DNA of 43,655 nt from NCBI RefSeq assembly GCF_001870905.1, contig NZ_LNDC01000112.1, forward strand, positions 1 to 43,655, read 5' to 3'. Shown here piece after piece: positions 9,101-16,496 of this stretch. Positions within the stretch are counted from its first letter, which is position 1. Every line of letters begins with the position of its first letter. This DNA comes from Geitlerinema sp. PCC 9228 (GTDB lineage: Bacteria > Cyanobacteriota > Cyanobacteriia > Cyanobacteriales > PCC-9228). The notes below the pieces were generated by a model. That model did no database searches. It saw only the letters and a list, made by a program, of their open reading frames with translations, and was not told where the DNA came from. Both the position numbers and the translations under genes were made by a program.

Positions 9101-12041
9101 GCCAACAGCGAATAAAGGTGTTAAAGACCAATCCTACTTTGCAGCTGACGGCTTTGGCTTGCAAGCGGTCCAACAATTTCCAGGCTAACTTGCCGTACTG
9201 GTAGCCGCGGGAAATATTTTCCAAAGTTGCGCACAAACACAAGCCATACTGTACGTAAGCAAAAGGAGCAATGGTAGAATGACCGTGGTGCTGGCAAATG
9301 TTGACCATGGTGAAAATAATTTGCGGATGCAGGGAAGGATCGGAACAATAGGCAGCTGCGACCATATGGCTGAGAATTTTTAATCCCGATCGCTTGTTAG
9401 GATTTTGAAGGAGAGGTAGTTGGTAGAGGGTATCTAAGTTGGCTGCTTCTGGTGGCGTGCTATCGATAGAAATTTTGAGTTGTTGCAGCACTTGCTTTCC
9501 TAAATGCAAAGCCGATTGCATTTGGTTTTGGGAAATATAAAATTGCATGAGGTTTTCATAGGCGGCGACACGATCTAAAATAGAACGGGCATGTTGCTCG
9601 ATGGTGTCAAAGCAAGCATGCATTTTGGAAAAATCGCCCCCTAAATAAGCCGTTTCCATGGCTTCCACGTGCAATTCTAGGGTGAGTTGGTAGCGATCGC
9701 GCCAGTTGTTTTCGCCGAACTCTTGTTGTACAATGTCCATACCGGCTTGCAAGTAGCTAGCGGCGGCCGTGTAGGCGGTGGCAGTTTTGGCTTTTTTGCC
9801 AGCTTGCAGGTTTAAATGCGCGATCGCTTCCCGTTGCGAAGCATTTGCCAGTGCTACCCCTAGGTTCAACCGATCCACCATGGCAAACAGCCGTTCCTCG
9901 TATTTTTCCGCATCGGTTTCCTGCTGCCAGAGGCAACCGATTTGCAGGTGAATTTGTTTTTTTTCCGCTTCCGGTAACAAGCTATACGCCGCTTGCTGTA
10001 CCCGGTCGTGGGAAAATCGGTAGGTAGCAACGGACAAATCGATATCCAACTGGGAAGTCGGCAGCAAAAATCCCGCTTGCACTATAGGTAACAACTGGCG
10101 TTCGATGTTGGCTTTGCTATCGCCAGCAATTTGCGAAAGCAGGGTGAGTTCAAATTTCGTTCCGATGCAGGCAGCTAGGGATAAAATCCGTTGGGTGGTG
10201 GCAGGTAGTTTTTGCAACTTTTCCACCATCAATGCTACCACGTTGTCGGTAATGCCTTTGGCTTGAATGCGGCCTATATCCCACTGCCAAACCTTGGCTT
10301 TGGCATCAAACCACAGGCAGCTTTCCTCGTATAAAGTAGCGAGAAACTGATTGATAAAAAAAGGATTGCCGCCGGTTTTTTCCGCAGTCAGATTGGCGAG
10401 GGGAAACGGGTTGCTTTGCAGTTGGTGGCGAAAGGTATCGCAAATCAGCTGGCTGATGTGGTTGGCGGTGAGGGGAGGCAGTTGTATGTGAGTGACGGTG
10501 GCATTTTGTTGTTGCAGTTTTTGCCAAGCCAGCAATAGGGGATGACCGGGGTCCACTTCGTTATCCCGATAGGCACCCACAAATAGCAAGTGAGCCAGAT
10601 CGCGATCGCCAATCGTACGTTCTATGAATTTTAACGTAGCCGCATCCGCCCACTGCAAGTCATCTAAAAAAATAACCAAGGGATGCTCTGGCGCGCAAAA
10701 CGTACGAATAAATCGCTGGAAAACCAAATAAAAGCGATTTTGGGATTCCGTCATTCCCAACGCTGGTGCTGGCGGTTGTGGACCAATGATTGCTTCTATT
10801 TCTGGAATTGCGTCAATAATAATTTGTGCGTTGTTCCCCAAAGCCGCTTGCAATGTTTCCCGCCACTGCTGCAGCCGGGTTTCGCTTTCTGCCAGCAACT
10901 GCCTCACCAAACCGGCAAAGGCATCCACAATGGCAGCGTAGGGGATGTGGCGTTGAAATTGGTCGAATTTTCCCCAAATAAAATATCCCCGCTTTTCGGT
11001 GATGGGTTTGTAAATTTCCTTGACCAAAGCCGTTTTGCCAATGCCAGCGTAACCGCTAACCAAAAGCAATTCGGCGGTTTGTTGGTTGGCTACTCGGTCA
11101 AATCCAGCCAGCAGCATCTCGATTTCCTTTTCCCGACCGTAGAGTTTTTGAGGAATTTGCAGTTGGTTCGCAAAATCCTGTTCGCCAAGGGGAAATTCGC
11201 AGATGGTTCCCCTTTGTTGCCACTGCTTCCGGCAGCGTTCCCAATCCGCTTGCAAGCCAGCAGTACTTTGATAGCGGTCTTCGGCGTTTTTTGCCATGAG
11301 TTTTTCTATAATTTGTGCGATCGCTGCTGGGATATCCGGTCGCTTTTCGGTGACCGCAGGCGGCGATTTCGCCAGGTGACAGTAAACCAATTCCAAGGAA
11401 TCTTTTCCTACAAAAGGTAATTCCCCGCACAAAAGTTCGTAGCAGGTGACGCCTAGGGAGTAAAAATCTGTGCGATAGTCTAAGGTACGATTGGTTCTGC
11501 CAGTTTGTTCGGGAGATAGATAAGCAATGGTTCCTTCTAGGGTATTGGGATGGTTGGGGGTGGGGGTTTCGCCGCTGAGTTGGGTGGCAATGCCAAAATC
11601 AATAATTTTGACCACCCCAGTCTCAGGGTTGAAGGCGATATTGCTGGGGTTGATATCTTTATGAACGATATTTTGGGCGTGGATTTGGGATAAACTGTCC
11701 GTAATTTGGATAGCCAACGGCAGAAATTCATCCACCGATAGGGGTTGCTGCCTCTGCTGCAGCCACGCTTGTAGAGAAATGCCGCCAAAGTCTTCTAAGA
11801 TCATGGCGAGGCTTTTGTTGTAGGTTCGCAGTTCGTAGGCTTGGGGAACACCTGGGATGTTTTGCTGGCGCAACAGGTGGTATTCTTGTTGGTAGCGTCG
11901 CAACTGTGCGGGGGAATGGCGATCGCTTTTGAAAATTTTAACCATGACCGGTTGGCGGTCTGCTACGCGCAAGCCACGGTAAACCTGTGAAGTTTCGCTA
12001 TCGGAAACCAAAGCCAATACTTCGTATCCATCGAGATCCAT
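6120..12041 (-). CDS. HstK-type Ser/Thr kinase-ATPase-GAF-histidine kinase-receiver
   Basis: Giant signalling protein, 1973 residues from the chosen ATG. Domains in order: Ser/Thr kinase (about 1-270; Lys35, HKDINPSN with D129, DFG at 148-150); AAA-type ATPase (Walker A GYAGIGKTA about 330-338, Walker B LVIFLDDLQW about 455-464); a long helical TPR-like region to about 1290; GAF (about 1300-1460); HisKA with H1507 in AAMSHELRTPL; HATPase; receiver with D1808 retained; and a helical C-terminal tail shared with the downstream kinase. The same order is known from the Anabaena HstK family. An in-frame ATG lies at 12137, but MDLDGYEVL is the natural kinase start, so 12041 is preferred. No transmembrane segment is seen, so it is probably cytosolic. 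The input signal is unknown. Confidence 0.93.
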   Translation of the reverse strand: MDLDGYEVLALVSDSETSQVYRGLRVADRQPVMVKIFKSDRHSPAQLRRYQQEYHLLRQQNIPGVPQAYELRTYNKSLAMILEDFGGISLQAWLQQRQQPLSVDEFLPLAIQITDSLSQIHAQNIVHKDINPSNIAFNPETGVVKIIDFGIATQLSGETPTPNHPNTLEGTIAYLSPEQTGRTNRTLDYRTDFYSLGVTCYELLCGELPFVGKDSLELVYCHLAKSPPAVTEKRPDIPAAIAQIIEKLMAKNAEDRYQSTAGLQADWERCRKQWQQRGTICEFPLGEQDFANQLQIPQKLYGREKEIEMLLAGFDRVANQQTAELLLVSGYAGIGKTALVKEIYKPITEKRGYFIWGKFDQFQRHIPYAAIVDAFAGLVRQLLAESETRLQQWRETLQAALGNNAQIIIDAIPEIEAIIGPQPPAPALGMTESQNRFYLVFQRFIRTFCAPEHPLVIFLDDLQWADAATLKFIERTIGDRDLAHLLFVGAYRDNEVDPGHPLLLAWQKLQQQNATVTHIQLPPLTANHISQLICDTFRHQLQSNPFPLANLTAEKTGGNPFFINQFLATLYEESCLWFDAKAKVWQWDIGRIQAKGITDNVVALMVEKLQKLPATTQRILSLAACIGTKFELTLLSQIAGDSKANIERQLLPIVQAGFLLPTSQLDIDLSVATYRFSHDRVQQAAYSLLPEAEKKQIHLQIGCLWQQETDAEKYEERLFAMVDRLNLGVALANASQREAIAHLNLQAGKKAKTATAYTAAASYLQAGMDIVQQEFGENNWRDRYQLTLELHVEAMETAYLGGDFSKMHACFDTIEQHARSILDRVAAYENLMQFYISQNQMQSALHLGKQVLQQLKISIDSTPPEAANLDTLYQLPLLQNPNKRSGLKILSHMVAAAYCSDPSLHPQIIFTMVNICQHHGHSTIAPFAYVQYGLCLCATLENISRGYQYGKLAWKLLDRLQAKAVSCKVGLVFNTFIRCWQEHLQTTIDPLDASAEDGLETGDLEFAGYSRMMAALYTFHLGTPLPFVQEKLLANANFARRINQEHPYINSCIYGQVAENLQAPACQNRELTGTWMREADMLAWLNESNNHASLFVFYLAKIILSYTFGDFAASYLYSQQSETYEAAAVGIYYLSVKSLYESLALLALYPHASTTEQPIYWQHVTANQEKMKIWASHAPQNFQHKLDLVAAEQARLSHHPWQAAQAYERAIAGARSNGYLQEEALGWELAGAFYHAQGMETIAKIYLKEAFDSYQRWGAWAKTSLLAGQYPHWLAQEKEIRPQKDSTSFSDSNQTLDLATVIKATSAISSELVLDKLLASLIDTSVENAGAQRGMFIRATNNQLLVEASKNSETEPPQVRQSIPVEQYTSRLSVRIVNYVARTRETVLLNEATESGNFVDDPYIQQNQPQSLLCAPLVNQGKLQGILYLENTITRGAFTESRWEILRILAVQAAISLENAYLYEQLQDYSKTLEQKVEARTAELAVAKEQADAANAAKSEFLAAMSHELRTPLNGILGYAQILQRSPEISASDRQSAKIINDCGSHLLTLINDILDLSKIEAKKMELHLAPFHLPSFLTGVVQMCRIKAQQKELAFCYLADEALPKMVVGDEQRLRQILVNLLGNAVKFTNAGNVTFQATAITRETTSDMGHPTATIRFEIQDTGMGIPPEKIDNIFQPFEQVTPDNRQIQGTGLGLPLSQKLAQLMDSHIQVRSTPGYGSTFWLDVVLPVGEESTQQTKPSDRFDSHSIVGYRGKKRRILVVDDCWENRAVFANFLQPLGFEIVEATYPSAIWRKSRELPPDLAITDTSVFPENEADWLQQLRQAPELAKIPIIVSSANVFPSHRERFQKAGGDDFLPKPVDFAELLQKLAFHLQLQWILQETTPAISNEEESESDSIEVLFLPSMEELNYLQELTRKGSLRKLEKYVRGLSQADPKLQTFARKVARLASRFQETELLEFLKTCSTQRQQQQ

Positions 12042-12734
12042 AAAATGCAAACCAAAAATAAGGATACTGTGAAGGTTTATATCGGAAATAAGAGATTGAG
12101 AACCAAAGTTCGCATTTGGTGGAGAAGATACCGGCAAGTTTCAGCCGCAACCCACGGTCGTACATAGAAGAATCGTTGACCCGCATCAGCCATCCCAGCT
12201 TGCCAGCCATGTAGGATTTTTAGTTGATTTCGCCCATTGTTGACTTTTTGAGATCGATTGACCGCCTCCAGAGGGAACTACCGCTCCCTATTTTATCCCA
12301 AAATCTTTCTATACATTTAAGATATGTTAAGCTACGAACCGAATTTGATGGGAGCGAGCTAATTTACGTGTTTTCTACGTGTTTTCTACGAGATTGCGAT
12401 CGCGAAATATCAAAAAAATTTTCTCTAAACCGTATTTTTCGTGAAAATACGGGAGCTTGAAAGCCCTGTCTCTTTCCCAGCAGGAAGGAAAAGCCACCTG
12501 TGCTACCATTTATTTGTGCAACCAAGCTGACAGCATTTTTGCCGAGGTACTGAATTTGAAAGCTCTTGAGCGAGTTTCTGTCCATTTTGTCTAATGAAGC
12601 GAGCATCTCACGAATAGAATTCATGAGAGTGTCAATCTGGTAGGGAAAGCTATCCTCGTTTTTACAGTCCCATCGGTGGATTTTATTTTTTTGTTAAAAT
12701 TCCTCTAGCAGATGCAACGGTAGGCAAGCTGATT
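12042..12734. other. Divergent intergenic region between kinase and aldo/keto reductase
   Basis: Presumed control region for two divergent genes. It holds copy 2 of the 54-nt structured repeat (12450-12503) and an adjacent A/T-rich palindrome near 12430-12451 (CCGTATTTT / AAAATACGG). An open frame of 86 codons at 12364-12624 (minus) has no Shine-Dalgarno and overlaps the repeat, so it is not called as a gene. The pentamer TTTTC-type repeat 'gtgttttctac' occurs twice near 12368-12389. Confidence 0.4.
12450..12503 (-). repeat. 54-nt structured repeat, copy 2
   Basis: Copy 2 of the element at 235-288, 81% identical by eye. A 7-bp stem can still form (CTTTTCC with GGGAAAG, one G-U pair), and the loop CCTG can still pair with the downstream CAGG. 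Differences between the copies would mostly change amino acids if it were read as protein, so it does not behave like a conserved peptide. It lies in sense orientation 409 nt before the HstK-type kinase start. Confidence 0.55.
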
Positions 12735-13736
12735 ATGGAATACACAAACATTGGTCCTCTCAACAAATCGGTTTCCCGCGTTGGTTTGGGAACCTGGGCC
12801 ATTGGTGGTTGGATGTGGGGTGGAACGGAAGAAAGGCAATCCATTGACGCCATTCTCTGTGCACTGGAACGCGGTGTTACATTGGTAGATACAGCTCCCA
12901 TTTACGGGTTCGGTCGTTCGGAAGAAATTGTCGGCAAAGCCATTGCTGAATATGGCCAGCGGGATGAGGTGGTTCTTGCTACCAAGGTAGGTTTGGAGAA
13001 AAACGACGACGGCATCTTTCGCAAGTGTACCCGCGATCGCATTTTCCAAGAAATCGACGCTTCCTTACAACGATTGCAAACCGATTATATCGATATTTAT
13101 CAAGTTCACTGGCCCGATCCGGTGGTTCCCTTTGAGGAAACGGCAGGGGCCTTAAAGGAATTATACGAACAAGGGAAGATTCGCGCCATCGGCACCAGCA
13201 ACTATTCCCCCGAACAAATGCAGCAATTCCAAAATGCTGCTCCTCTGCATTCCCACCAACCCCCTTACAACTTGTTTGAACGCGGCATCGATAGCGATGT
13301 TTTGCCTTACTGTCGCGATCGCGGTATTGCTCTCATCACCTACGGTGCCCTTTGTCGGGGATTACTGAGCGGTAAAATGTCTCCCAAGCGTCAGTTTCAA
13401 GGGGACGACTTGCGCAAAATGGATCCCAAATTCCAATCTCCCCGCTACCAACAGTATCTCGAAGCTGTGGATAAATTGGATCAATTTGCTCAGGAAAACT
13501 ACAACAAGCGTGTTATTGACTTAGCCGTGCGTTGGATTTTGGACCGCGGCGTCAGCGTTGCTCTGTGGGGAGCCAGAAATCCCGCACAATTGGAAACTGT
13601 TGACCGGGTCGCTGGCTGGTCATTGCAAGAAGATGACTTTGCAGAGATCGATCGCATCCTCACAGAAACCATTAAAGACCCTGTGGGTCCGGAATTCATG
13701 GCCCCTCCCAGCCGCCAACAAGCAACCGCTTCCTAG
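12735..13736 (+). CDS. Aldo/keto reductase
   Basis: NADPH-dependent carbonyl reductase of the AKR superfamily, 333 residues, with the usual TIM-barrel length. The catalytic tetrad is visible: D52 and Y57 (VDTAPIYGFG), K84 (LATKVG) and H125 (YQVHWPDP). The C-terminal cofactor region includes the segment ALWGARNPAQLETV. The start ATG 12735 leads straight into the conserved first strand. It is divergent from the upstream kinase. The physiological substrate cannot be read from sequence; detoxification of reactive aldehydes is a common role but is only an inference here. Confidence 0.92.
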   Translation: MEYTNIGPLNKSVSRVGLGTWAIGGWMWGGTEERQSIDAILCALERGVTLVDTAPIYGFGRSEEIVGKAIAEYGQRDEVVLATKVGLEKNDDGIFRKCTRDRIFQEIDASLQRLQTDYIDIYQVHWPDPVVPFEETAGALKELYEQGKIRAIGTSNYSPEQMQQFQNAAPLHSHQPPYNLFERGIDSDVLPYCRDRGIALITYGALCRGLLSGKMSPKRQFQGDDLRKMDPKFQSPRYQQYLEAVDKLDQFAQENYNKRVIDLAVRWILDRGVSVALWGARNPAQLETVDRVAGWSLQEDDFAEIDRILTETIKDPVGPEFMAPPSRQQATAS

Positions 13737-13811
13737 GATTTTTTCCACCAAACGACACATCGGGGCAACCACAAAGGTTGTCCTGGTAACCACCGAACCT
13801 AGAGAAAATGC

Positions 13812-13817
13812 TATAAT
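13812..13817 (+). promoter_or_regulatory. Candidate -10 box for the pilin-like lipoprotein gene
   Basis: A perfect TATAAT lies 85 nt before the ATG at 13902. No good -35 match is visible at the proper distance, so this could be an activator-dependent promoter or a chance match. Confidence 0.35.
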
Positions 13818-13901
13818 AAATTGCTAATTGATTTGCTGAAAATTATCTCCATTTCCAAGTTTTGTTTTTGATATTTGGAAGGTTCGTTTTTGGAAAAGCT
13901 G

Positions 13902-15164
13902 ATGGTCAAACGTTTCCTGTCATCTACTGCCGTAACCCTAAGTACCCTTATCCTCTTTGGCTGTACCCCGGAAACCAGCCGACAACAGTTGGAAATTCAG
14001 CAAAAATTTGCCTCTCCAACCAACAACCAAGAACTCCAAATAGAAAATTGGTACCGACAGGAAGAATTATATATCAACAGCCGTTCGGAAAATCGTCTTT
14101 CTCCCGCAGAAATGGATACTTGGGTGGCGGTAGAAGTAACAGGAACCAATACCTCCCAAACCGATACCAGTTCATTAGCTGGCGAATATCTTCTGCAAGA
14201 CGCGCAAGGTCGCCAATACCAACCCTATGAAAGCGATACCATCGAACAATTCCGTCAGGAAAGAAGGTTTCAAGCAATTGACGCCGATATCGAACCGGGA
14301 AACAGTGCTAGCAGCGTTCTCCTTTTTCAAACTCCCCAAGACGCGCAAGAGTTTTGGTTGCAATGGGGGGAGCATACCATTTATTTAGGTTGCACGCAAA
14401 AAGCTCAAGAATGTGCCGGTCTTCAGGGGGAAACTTCGCCGCATCCTTTAATGAAAATACCACCAACGGCGGTAGAACTGCGAGCGAAAAATATTTTGGA
14501 TGTTACCAATCGCATCCAACAATCCTATCGCTTGAAAAACGATCGCTTTGCGGAAAGTTGGGAAGACTTGCAACTGGATTTGGAACGGTTTTCCCGGGGA
14601 AAATTTTACGACTATCAAATCGAAAAAGCCGATAAAAATGTAGCGATCGCTACAGCTAAAGCCAAATATCCCGATCGCTTAAAAAGTTTCACCAGCGTAA
14701 TTTATTTGAACGATAGCAATAATAGCATCACTGCCGATTTGTGCCGCACGGAAACCGTTTCCGGCACCCCACCAACCCCCGAAATTGCTGATAGCGGTCA
14801 AATTGATTGTACCGGTGGTCTGGTAGAATATCCCGCCAAACTATCGGCAATTGAACGCCACAAAAACTACGGTGTCATTCTCATGTATCGCAATGAAGAT
14901 AGCATTCGCGAACAAGCCACTCGTCTAAAAGACCGTCTGGGAGACCAAGGATTTCGAGTATTGCAGTTTGAAGCAGTCAGCGAACCCAAGCGTTTGTATG
15001 CCTACGACCGCAAACCAGGAAATGCCTATTTAAGTTTTGACACTTCAGTTCCCGATGGCATCCGCGAAAGCGTATCGCAAAATGTCTTAGAATTCCTTCC
15101 CAATATTATTATTGATGAGGTGGAGAAGGCGAGGAATAATTACTTTTTGATTTGGTTGCTTTGA
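13902..15164 (+). CDS. Lipoprotein with type IV pilin-like (GspH/Pilin_GH) domain
   Basis: Exported lipoprotein of 420 residues. The start at 13902 (MVKRFLSST) gives a proper lipoprotein signal peptide with lipobox LFGC and C21 as the lipidated residue. An earlier start at 13875 would spoil the signal. Residues about 40-170 resemble a DUF4352-like beta domain (WVAVEVTGTN). About 185-305 resembles the cyanobacterial type IV pilin-like G/H region (FTSVIYLNDSNNSITADLCR). About 310-420 is an unassigned domain ending NYFLIWLL. It probably sits in a cell-envelope membrane facing the periplasm. Domain calls are from memory of family patterns; the function is unknown. It is followed directly by a decayed restriction-methylase gene. 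Confidence 0.7.
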   Translation: MVKRFLSSTAVTLSTLILFGCTPETSRQQLEIQQKFASPTNNQELQIENWYRQEELYINSRSENRLSPAEMDTWVAVEVTGTNTSQTDTSSLAGEYLLQDAQGRQYQPYESDTIEQFRQERRFQAIDADIEPGNSASSVLLFQTPQDAQEFWLQWGEHTIYLGCTQKAQECAGLQGETSPHPLMKIPPTAVELRAKNILDVTNRIQQSYRLKNDRFAESWEDLQLDLERFSRGKFYDYQIEKADKNVAIATAKAKYPDRLKSFTSVIYLNDSNNSITADLCRTETVSGTPPTPEIADSGQIDCTGGLVEYPAKLSAIERHKNYGVILMYRNEDSIREQATRLKDRLGDQGFRVLQFEAVSEPKRLYAYDRKPGNAYLSFDTSVPDGIRESVSQNVLEFLPNIIIDEVEKARNNYFLIWLL

Positions 15165-15179
15165 GGGGTGGCATACTTA

Positions 15180-15690
15180 TGAATGCGATCGCACTCCGCT
15201 CGAACAATTTCTCCAAAGATATTTCCGCGAAAGAAATTGCGATTTCGCTATCAGTTGTACGCCGTCTCGAACAAGAGTTTCCGCCGTTCAAAGATACTGA
15301 TTGCCAAGTTGGTATTGGCGTTGCCACGGGAGGCAATCGGGTTTTTATTGGTCTTTACGATCGCTTGAATGTAGAAGCAGAACGCAAACTTCCCCTAACA
15401 ACAACACACGGTAAGGAAGGCTTTACCCGCATCACAATTGATACTATCTTCTTTCCCAAAAATGGGATTTAAAAGCATTACAAGCAGTTTTGCGATCGGA
15501 AATCGCCACTCTGTTCGTTTCAACTTACTCCACTCGAATACGCGTTGGATATTGACGTTTCCAAGCGCGATACCCCGTCTCCCTTATTGGCAAGACGTGT
15601 CGCCAGCAATGTGTAAGGAACTCGTGGCAGCGTTGTCTCTCGGCTGTATGGATTGATTGAGTGAAAAAGAACAAAAGACTAACTTTCCCA
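15180..15690 (+). pseudogene. Eco57I-like restriction-methylase, C-terminal remnant
   Basis: Broken pieces of one protein lie in order across several frames. They are VVRRLEQEFPPFKDTDCQV-GIGVATGGNRVFIG (about 15260-15350), [18 protein letters not shown] then [12 protein letters not shown] (about 15468-15560), PRLPYWQDVSPAMCKELVAA (about 15580-15640), RLYGL, then LSEKEQKT (about 15640-15690). The series matches the C-terminal target-recognition part of Eco57I-type fused restriction-modification enzymes, as I recall that family. At least three frame changes, one internal stop and a deletion are needed to join them. The catalytic N-terminal part is missing. No intact partner is nearby. Confidence 0.7.
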
Positions 15691-15895
15691 GAAAGTATTG
15701 ACAAATTTGAAAAAATAGAGGAAAATCGATCCTAGACATAGGGTGGTGGTGTTCCATCGCCATAAAAAAGGGGAGGTCGCGGACGCCTTTACCCAAACAT
15801 CTAACCTGCGCAAAAATAGAATTTTGTTCGTACAAAATACCAACAAATGCCACCAGTGGGAAAAACAACCAACCCATAGGCACCTCTGGTAGCAG

Positions 15896-16311
15896 TTAAA
15901 AGCGAATCCCTACTTGTCCGTTAATCCCGCGTATGGCATGATATCCTACACCCAAAAAGATATTGCTAGGACTAACCCAATCACTGGACAAAAAATGACA
16001 TTCGTGTCGATTGCGTTCGGTTCGTCCAGCCTTGGTCTCGTAGCAGACTCCGTTATTTCGGTCATGACACCTTTCGCGGTCCAGCCTGAAGCTCTGTCGT
16101 TCGTCGTTAAACAGGTCTAGGTGATTCTAGAAAATCCAGTGCGGCGGATGCCAAAAGCCGAAATCACATTGGCGAGGAAAACTTAACCCGCAAACAGCGG
16201 AGTTCATCCATAAAGCTGACTTAACGCAGGTTCGGCAAAACCAATTGTCCCAATTGTCGCGATGCCAATGGTGGCACTAGCAGCGAATAGTTTTTGAAAA
16301 AGGAAATGCAT
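15896..16311 (-). pseudogene. Decayed secreted, possibly beta-barrel, small protein gene
   Basis: On the minus strand, ATG 16311 opens a 35-codon frame encoding a classic signal peptide (MHFLFQKLFAASATIGIAT, ending AEPALSQ) that hits TGA at 16204-16206. A different frame downstream stays open for about 75 codons and ends YHAIRGINGQVGIRF, with a terminal Phe as in outer-membrane beta-barrels, at stop 15896-15898. The two halves together span about 138 codons, a sensible length for one small secreted protein. They are now separated by stops and a frameshift. The family was not recognised. The ends could also belong to two different remnants. Confidence 0.45.
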
Positions 16312-16496
16312 AAAACAGTTTGATTTCAATTAAGCTCGCAGTTCATACTATCACGAAAGGTATATTTTTTCGTATATTCTCGATCGGGTTGCCATTTTTG
16401 TACAAAAGCGACATCACGAACTTAGATATCAATATCAAAGCGATTTTTCCGGGGTCTACACTTTTTTGACTTTGAATATTTTCTGCCTACCATTTT

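Noticed and set aside
12364-12624. 86-codon minus-strand open frame between the kinase and the reductase
   Set aside because: No ribosome-binding site, unusual composition and full overlap with the 54-nt structured repeat; the peptide in the other copy is not conserved in the way a gene would be.
15584-15883. 99-codon minus-strand frame beginning MPMGWLFFPLVAFVGIL
   Set aside because: Overlaps the restriction-methylase remnant in the opposite strand and has no recognisable domain; the hydrophobic start alone is not enough.
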